Assembly (NCBI RefSeq): GCF_900180345.1
Contig: NZ_FXLV01000003.1
Location: 1-47,874 of the forward strand
Source of the DNA: Bathymodiolus heckerae thiotrophic gill symbiont
Lineage (GTDB): Bacteria; Pseudomonadota; Gammaproteobacteria; PS1; Pseudothioglobaceae
DNA: 47,874 nt
Reading direction: 5' to 3'
Below are positions 43,538 to 47,874 of the stretch, in pieces; the stretch's first letter is position 1, and every line of letters starts with the position of its first letter. The translations under genes and the position numbers were made by a program. The notes below the pieces were generated by a model, which was not told the origin of the DNA, ran no database searches, and worked only from the letters and a program-made list of their open reading frames with translations.

Positions 43538-44564
43538 TAGAGCCTTATTGTTGGCATTAATCCTTGGCATTGTTTTGATGCCAAGGGTTTTTGCCGTCTC
43601 AATCAAGGCGTTTAATGAAGATAGGTTTATTTTGGGTAAAAGTTTTTTTGAAAAACCTTGGGTGGCTTTTCCTGCATCCACTACAGCGCGTGACGGATTG
43701 GGCCCTTTGTTTAATCAGAATGCTTGTGTAAATTGTCATCCAAAAGGAGGTAGGAGTAATAAATTTGTCGTTAAATTAGACAATCCTAATACTATTTACG
43801 GGGGGCAGATTAGCACACAATCTGCTGGCAATGTGCCTGCGGAGGCAAAGGTGGCAATTGATTATCAAATGTACACAGCACATTATGCAAATGGCGATAA
43901 AGTGGTATTAAAAAAGCCAGTGGTCAAGCTTAGTAATCTAGGTTATGGTAAAGTTGATAGCACTCTCTCGGTGCGTATTTCCCCTTCTTTGCATGGCTTG
44001 GGCTTGTTGGCAAGTATTCCCAATAAGCCTGTAAAGCGTTTTAATTTAAGTGCCAGCGAGCCATCTATTTTAGCGCAAGCAGCAAACGCTGCCCATAATG
44101 ATATGGGTTTGAGTAACCCACTTTATCCGCAGGAAAATTGCACCAATAAGCAGGAAAAATGCAACAACGCCCCCAAAAGTAACTCGTTGGATTTACCACA
44201 ACATCGCTTAAAGGCAATTGCTTATTTTGTTAAAAGCTTGGACAAGGTGAGTGCAGTTAAGCCGATTAAACTGTTTGCTAAAATCGGTTGTAGTCGTTGT
44301 CATACACCGAGTTATGTCTTAGAAAAACGCACTATTTATCCTTATAGTGATTTATTGGTACATAATTTAGGCGAAGGTGATTTTCGCACTGCACCGCTTT
44401 GGAGCAGCAAAAAAGCACCTAATTTTTGGCATGACGGGCGTGCCAGCACTGTTGAAGAGGCGATTTTATGGCATGGTGGCGAAGCGCAATCGGCTAAGGA
44501 AAGTTTTGTCAATTTAAGCAAAAAAGACAGAGTACAATTCATAAGATTTATTGAGAATATGTAA
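43515..44564 (+). CDS. Di-haem c-type oxidoreductase (DUF1111 family)
   Basis: A 349-residue exported protein with two c-type haem sites, CVNCH and CSRCH. The family motifs ARDGLGPLFNQNACVNCHPK, FRTAPLWSSKKAPNFWHDGR (the latter: APLWGxxxxxxFLHDGR type) and EAILWHGGEA are clear. This family is related to di-haem peroxidases and often sits beside imelysin genes. It could oxidise or reduce iron in the periplasm. Start ATG lies within the imelysin gene's end; GTG one codon later is an alternative. Confidence 0.9.
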   Translation: MVKRLNFNRALLLALILGIVLMPRVFAVSIKAFNEDRFILGKSFFEKPWVAFPASTTARDGLGPLFNQNACVNCHPKGGRSNKFVVKLDNPNTIYGGQISTQSAGNVPAEAKVAIDYQMYTAHYANGDKVVLKKPVVKLSNLGYGKVDSTLSVRISPSLHGLGLLASIPNKPVKRFNLSASEPSILAQAANAAHNDMGLSNPLYPQENCTNKQEKCNNAPKSNSLDLPQHRLKAIAYFVKSLDKVSAVKPIKLFAKIGCSRCHTPSYVLEKRTIYPYSDLLVHNLGEGDFRTAPLWSSKKAPNFWHDGRASTVEEAILWHGGEAQSAKESFVNLSKKDRVQFIRFIENM

Positions 44565-44566
44565 TT

Positions 44567-45532
44567 ATGAAAAAAGTAATCATACTAACCGCTTTACTGT
44601 TCACTTTCTGCGCCAATGCAGTAGATAAAGTCTTTTTTGAGCAAGTCATCATTGACAATGTTGAGCGCTCGATTGTTAGTATTAAGCAAATAAACGCCAG
44701 TATCAAACAAGGACAAAGCAAAAAAAGTCAAGCATTGTTTGCTCAATTAGTCAGGCATTGGAAAAAAGTAGAAGCCACTTATATGTTGGGTGATTTAAAT
44801 GAGGATTTTTTAGACACACCACGATATATTGATATTTTTCATGGCAATAATGAAGACATTAAAGCCCAATTAGATTTGATTATTAGCACTAGTGATGATT
44901 TGTCTTACGCACTTTATAAACACTCGCACAAAACCATTAACGCACTTGAATATTTGTTATTTACGCAAGATTTGTCTAATGCCAGAGTAAGTGCGATGGC
45001 TTTGATAATGGCAAAGTCTATTGAGCGTTATTTACAAGAGATTAAGTCCGCCTATCAAGCACATCAGGCTAAATTCGTGCAAGATGAGCAGTTTGCCAGT
45101 GCTATTTTGTTAAATACTTTGGTGAGCAGTGCTTATGCTTTAAAAGAATGGCGCATTGGCGATGTGGTTGGTTTGAGCAAAAAATACAAAGACCATGCAG
45201 ATGCTCAGCGCGCAGAATATGCTATAAGTCAAAATAGCACAGTGGCAATTTTGTCTATTCTGCAAGCGCATAAACAGGCGATTGATGCTCCTAACTATAA
45301 AGATTTTGGCGATGTTGCTAGAAAATTTGGTGCCAGCAAAGAAATTAATAAAACCACCGACTATCTTAATCAAGCCATCGCACAAGTTGAAAAAATGCAA
45401 GAGCAAGATTTGCTTAATGCTAAAGGAAAATCCCTATATCAATCAACTGATCGGTTAATGAATTCTTATTACTTATCGCTTATGAACAAACTGGGCTTTA
45501 TTTCAAAAGTACTTGATGCTGATGGCGATTAA
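44567..45532 (+). CDS. Second imelysin-family protein (short)
   Basis: A 321-residue exported protein with a signal peptide ending CANAV. It has one helical bundle with the imelysin-like stretch HSHKTINALEYLLFTQDLSN. The canonical GxHAIE is reduced to N-ALEY, so the His of the motif is not at its usual place. Located 2 bp after the di-haem protein. Such second imelysins are common in IrpA-type loci. The following hydroxylase gene overlaps its end. Confidence 0.85.
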   Translation: MKKVIILTALLFTFCANAVDKVFFEQVIIDNVERSIVSIKQINASIKQGQSKKSQALFAQLVRHWKKVEATYMLGDLNEDFLDTPRYIDIFHGNNEDIKAQLDLIISTSDDLSYALYKHSHKTINALEYLLFTQDLSNARVSAMALIMAKSIERYLQEIKSAYQAHQAKFVQDEQFASAILLNTLVSSAYALKEWRIGDVVGLSKKYKDHADAQRAEYAISQNSTVAILSILQAHKQAIDAPNYKDFGDVARKFGASKEINKTTDYLNQAIAQVEKMQEQDLLNAKGKSLYQSTDRLMNSYYLSLMNKLGFISKVLDADGD

Positions 45533-46418
45533 CCCACTTGAGTATTTAATCGACCCGCATAGGCGTATCTATTGGGTGTTTTTATTCAGTTCGGTGGTTA
45601 TTGCGGCAGTTTTTTTATGGTTTAATCCTAAAAAGCGCAGGCTTAATCTCTCAAAAAAACTATGGCTGCATCCCAGTGCTTTGTTGGATTATGGATATTT
45701 TATCTTCATCTCTGTTTTTAAAGTTTTGGTTATTTTGCCTGTGTTGATTGGTGCAAAAGAAGTGGCATTATGGGTGAATGATTTTTTATTAACGCAATAT
45801 GGTTTTGTTCGGATAGAGGGATTTTCTTACAGCCAAGTAATGGTATCTTTTACCCTGATTTTGTTTGTTTTAAGTGATTTGAGCCGTTATTGGCTACACC
45901 GTTTTTTACATACCGTGCCTTGGTTGTGGGCGTTTCACAAGGTGCATCACAGCGCTAAAGTTTTAACACCACTGACTTTTTATCGGGTGCATCCCATCGA
46001 GTCTTTGTTGTTTGGTTTGCGTTATTCGTTTGTTATCGGGCTAGTGAGCGGTGTGTTTATTTATGGCTTTGGTGCAATGATTGGTATCGTTGATATTTTA
46101 GGGGTAAACGCTTTGGCTTTTGTTTTTTCATTCGTAGGTTCTAACCTTCGACATTCTCATATCGGCATTAGTTTTGGTGCCATTATTGAGCACTTTTTAA
46201 TCTCTCCAAAGCAGCATCAAATTCATCATTCGAAGCAACATATTAATGTTAATTTTGGCGGATTTTTGGCAATCTGGGATTGGTTTTTTAATTCCTTAGT
46301 ACTATCTAGGGATGTTAATAGGGTAAAATTTGGCATTAAGTACAGTGAAATGAAGTACTTTAGTCGTTTTCATCAGCTTATTTTTTCTCCTTTCTTTCTA
46401 TTATTCAAATCAAAATGA
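45516..46418 (+). CDS. Fatty-acid hydroxylase superfamily membrane protein
   Basis: About 300 residues with five or six membrane helices. The di-iron histidine boxes are clear: HRFLH, HKVHHS, and QHQIHHS, in the order of the sterol desaturase/fatty acid hydroxylase superfamily. These are iron-dependent oxygenases acting on lipids. The gene overlaps the upstream imelysin (start at 45516 or 45522) and the downstream peroxidase (4 bp), so it is a true operon member. A lipid or lipid-like chelator substrate is speculation. Confidence 0.85.
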   Translation: MLMAINPLEYLIDPHRRIYWVFLFSSVVIAAVFLWFNPKKRRLNLSKKLWLHPSALLDYGYFIFISVFKVLVILPVLIGAKEVALWVNDFLLTQYGFVRIEGFSYSQVMVSFTLILFVLSDLSRYWLHRFLHTVPWLWAFHKVHHSAKVLTPLTFYRVHPIESLLFGLRYSFVIGLVSGVFIYGFGAMIGIVDILGVNALAFVFSFVGSNLRHSHIGISFGAIIEHFLISPKQHQIHHSKQHINVNFGGFLAIWDWFFNSLVLSRDVNRVKFGIKYSEMKYFSRFHQLIFSPFFLLFKSK

Positions 46419-47545
46419 AGTTATTATCCTTATTTTTTATTCTAATGTTAAGTGCCTGTGGCACAGAATCCAACCTCAATACGCAAAAACAAGCACTCGG
46501 TCAACAGCTGTTTTTTGATCCAATTTTGTCTAACAATCGCACCCAGTCTTGCAGTACTTGCCACAATCCCAGTTTAGGCTTTATTGATAATCGTGATAAT
46601 GGTGTTGGTGGCGCTGCCTCTCTTGGCGATGATGGTAAAAGTTTAGGTGATAGAAACACCCCAAGTGCAGCATATGCTATGCTTAGCCCTGACTTTCATT
46701 TTAATAAAAAAAACCAACAATGGATAGGCGGGCAATTTCTCGACGGGCGTGAACAAGATCTAAAAGGACAAGCAGGTGGTCCGCCACTTAACCCCGGTGA
46801 AATGAATTTGCCAAACAAACAAACTTTGATTAATCGTTTTAAGAATCATCCTGCTTATAACACGCAATTTAAAGATATTTATGGCGATGATGTTTTTAAC
46901 GATGCCGACAAAGCGTATACAGCAATGGCACAAAGTATTGCCGAATTTGAAAAAACCAAAATTTTTGCCCCATTTGACTCAAAATATGACCGTTATTTGG
47001 CGGGCAAATACGAGCTCACAGATTTAGAAGATTTAGGACGCTCTTTATTTTTCTCAAGTAGTAACATCAATTGTGCCACTTGCCATCAACTAAAAAAATT
47101 CGATAATGCCACAGGTGAAACATTTAGCAATTATGAATACCACAATATCGGCGTGCCAATTAACACCGCATTACGCACTAAAAACGGCGTAAAGACGATA
47201 GATGAAGGCTTGCTCAACAACCCCAAAGTAAACGACATAAAGCAAAAAGGAAAATTCAGGACTCCGAGTCTTAGAAATGTCGCCATCACCGCTCCTTATA
47301 TGCACAATGGCGTGTTTAAAGATCTAACAACTGTGATTATGTTTTATGACAAATACATTAATAAAAACCGCACTACTAATCCTGAAACTAATCTGCCTTG
47401 GGCAGCAGCAGAAGTGCCTGAAACGATAAATTTTAATGACCTTGAAAAAGGCATAAAACTTTCAGATAAAAAAGTAAATGCTTTAGTGGCTTTTCTAAAA
47501 ACTTTAACAGATAAGCGTTATGAGCATTTTCTGAAAAGCAATTAA
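46415..47545 (+). CDS. Di-haem cytochrome c peroxidase/MauG-family lipoprotein
   Basis: A 376-residue lipoprotein (lipobox LSAC at residues 12-15) with two haem sites, CSTCH and CATCH. The family segments QQLFFDPILSNNRTQSC, GQFLDGREQDLKGQ and FRTPSLRNVAITAPYMHNGV are present. This places it in the bacterial CcP/MauG family. Anchored in the periplasm, it may reduce peroxide or oxidise a substrate in the iron pathway. It is last in the operon. Maturation needs the Ccm system, of which ccmAB are at 21507-22765. Confidence 0.92.
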   Translation: MKLLSLFFILMLSACGTESNLNTQKQALGQQLFFDPILSNNRTQSCSTCHNPSLGFIDNRDNGVGGAASLGDDGKSLGDRNTPSAAYAMLSPDFHFNKKNQQWIGGQFLDGREQDLKGQAGGPPLNPGEMNLPNKQTLINRFKNHPAYNTQFKDIYGDDVFNDADKAYTAMAQSIAEFEKTKIFAPFDSKYDRYLAGKYELTDLEDLGRSLFFSSSNINCATCHQLKKFDNATGETFSNYEYHNIGVPINTALRTKNGVKTIDEGLLNNPKVNDIKQKGKFRTPSLRNVAITAPYMHNGVFKDLTTVIMFYDKYINKNRTTNPETNLPWAAAEVPETINFNDLEKGIKLSDKKVNALVAFLKTLTDKRYEHFLKSN

Positions 47546-47777
47546 CACCTGAATTGATAAGATGATTGAGAGTAGGTTACTTTTTTCATAATTTTCTCTC
47601 ATTTTTTTTGCACTTTATCTTGTCTTTTTGAAGTTTTTTAGTGACTGCATTGGTTTATATGGAGAATAGGAATTGATATTTTAGTTGCTTTTATTGGATT
47701 TTTTTTGTTAGGCTTTTATTTAAATATAGTTAGTGCTATCATTATTACTTGAATTCGCACATTAAGTGCAATTTCTC
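47546..47777. other. Intergenic region to IS30-type element
   Basis: There is no gene here that I can support. It is T-rich just after the operon, with no clear terminator hairpin. From about 47752 the sequence GAATTCGCACATTAAGTGCA looks like the terminal repeat of the IS30-type element whose transposase end follows. Confidence 0.5.
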
Positions 47778-47874
47778 CTAAGCCGTTAATAAATCAACAG
47801 CCTTTCCTAAAAATAACTCAACTGGTTGTTTCCCACCTCGTGTTTTTCGAGGTCTTGTATTGAGTCGCTTCATG
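47778..47874 (-). pseudogene. IS30-family transposase, 3' end cut by window edge
   Basis: The frame on the minus strand reads MKRLNTRPRKTRGGKQPVEL through KAVDLLTA to a TAG stop. LNTRPRK..GGKQPVELF is the conserved C-terminal signature of IS30 transposases (N-x-R-P-R-K-x-L-G-x-x-T-P). The element extends beyond the right edge, so whether it is intact cannot be judged. Confidence 0.85.

Noticed and set aside
1-47874. CRISPR array
   Set aside because: No regularly spaced short direct repeats with unique spacers were seen. The dispersed repeats are MITE copies kilobases apart or adjacent single insertions.

Overview
The window is AT-rich bacterial chromosome from a gammaproteobacterium. Gene content and order point to the sulphur-oxidising SUP05/Thioglobus group, which includes the thiotrophic symbionts of deep-sea mussels and clams. 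That placement is inference from single-copy housekeeping genes, compact operons, SAM-cycle riboswitches and abundant small transposon relics; no 16S gene is present.

Layout. (1) 1-2945 is a decaying accessory region: an IS5-type transposase fragment, a broken ribbon-helix-helix-like gene, an XRE/Fic module resembling the 'mobile mystery protein A/B' pair, and an N6-DNA-methylase pseudogene. The last three are each interrupted by the same 161-bp element. The region abuts the 3' end of tRNA-Ser(GGA). (2) 2994-11747 is housekeeping: metG, mrp, two small membrane/secreted proteins, rpsT, hflD, mnmA, phoH. (3) 11780-13987 is a copper/cytochrome-oxidase assembly cassette (DUF2946, PCuAC, SCO) lying against the direction of miaB and phoH. 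(4) 13976-18460 holds miaB, an MscS channel, an NlpD-like lipoprotein, a YqaA/DedA protein and glyQ. (5) 18577-21500 is the SAM cycle: metK with a SAM-II/SAM-V-like leader and ahcY with an SAH riboswitch, separated by one 162-bp element. (6) 21507-28710 holds ccmAB, sppA, bamE, fur, znuB, prfA, hemA and lolB. (7) 28717-36067 is a long rightward operon: ruvB, tolQRA, an Xre/MbcA-like gene, minC, glyS, dtd, a membrane protein and yffB. (8) 36064-38727 holds thioredoxin, a ParD/ParE-type pair, ruvC and a CDF transporter. (9) 38797-47545 is the most distinctive part: a tyrosine recombinase, then an iron-responsive region with three Fur boxes, four short ORFs, and an operon of an LbtU-like porin, two imelysin-family proteins, two di-haem cytochrome c proteins and a membrane fatty-acid hydroxylase. 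(10) The right edge is the 3' end of an IS30-type element.

The thread through the window is a miniature inverted-repeat element with 18-bp perfect ends (GAGACCTTTGCATAAATA) and 5-bp target duplications. It is present in six full copies, one truncated copy and one 30-bp end-to-end remnant. Both ends carry an outward ATG (Met-Gln-Arg-Ser). In all four insertions that touch coding sequence the element entered at a codon boundary, so this ATG is in frame with the rest of the gene. At one site it rebuilt both the stop codon of the upstream gene and the start codon of the downstream gene.

The second thread is a duplicated promoter design before the iron genes. A TGTGATAtTTCACA-type palindrome, exactly 35 bp, then a Fur box occurs once before the short ORFs and again before the porin operon. 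The encoded set suggests a Fur-controlled envelope iron-acquisition system whose exact combination I do not recognise as a described pathway.
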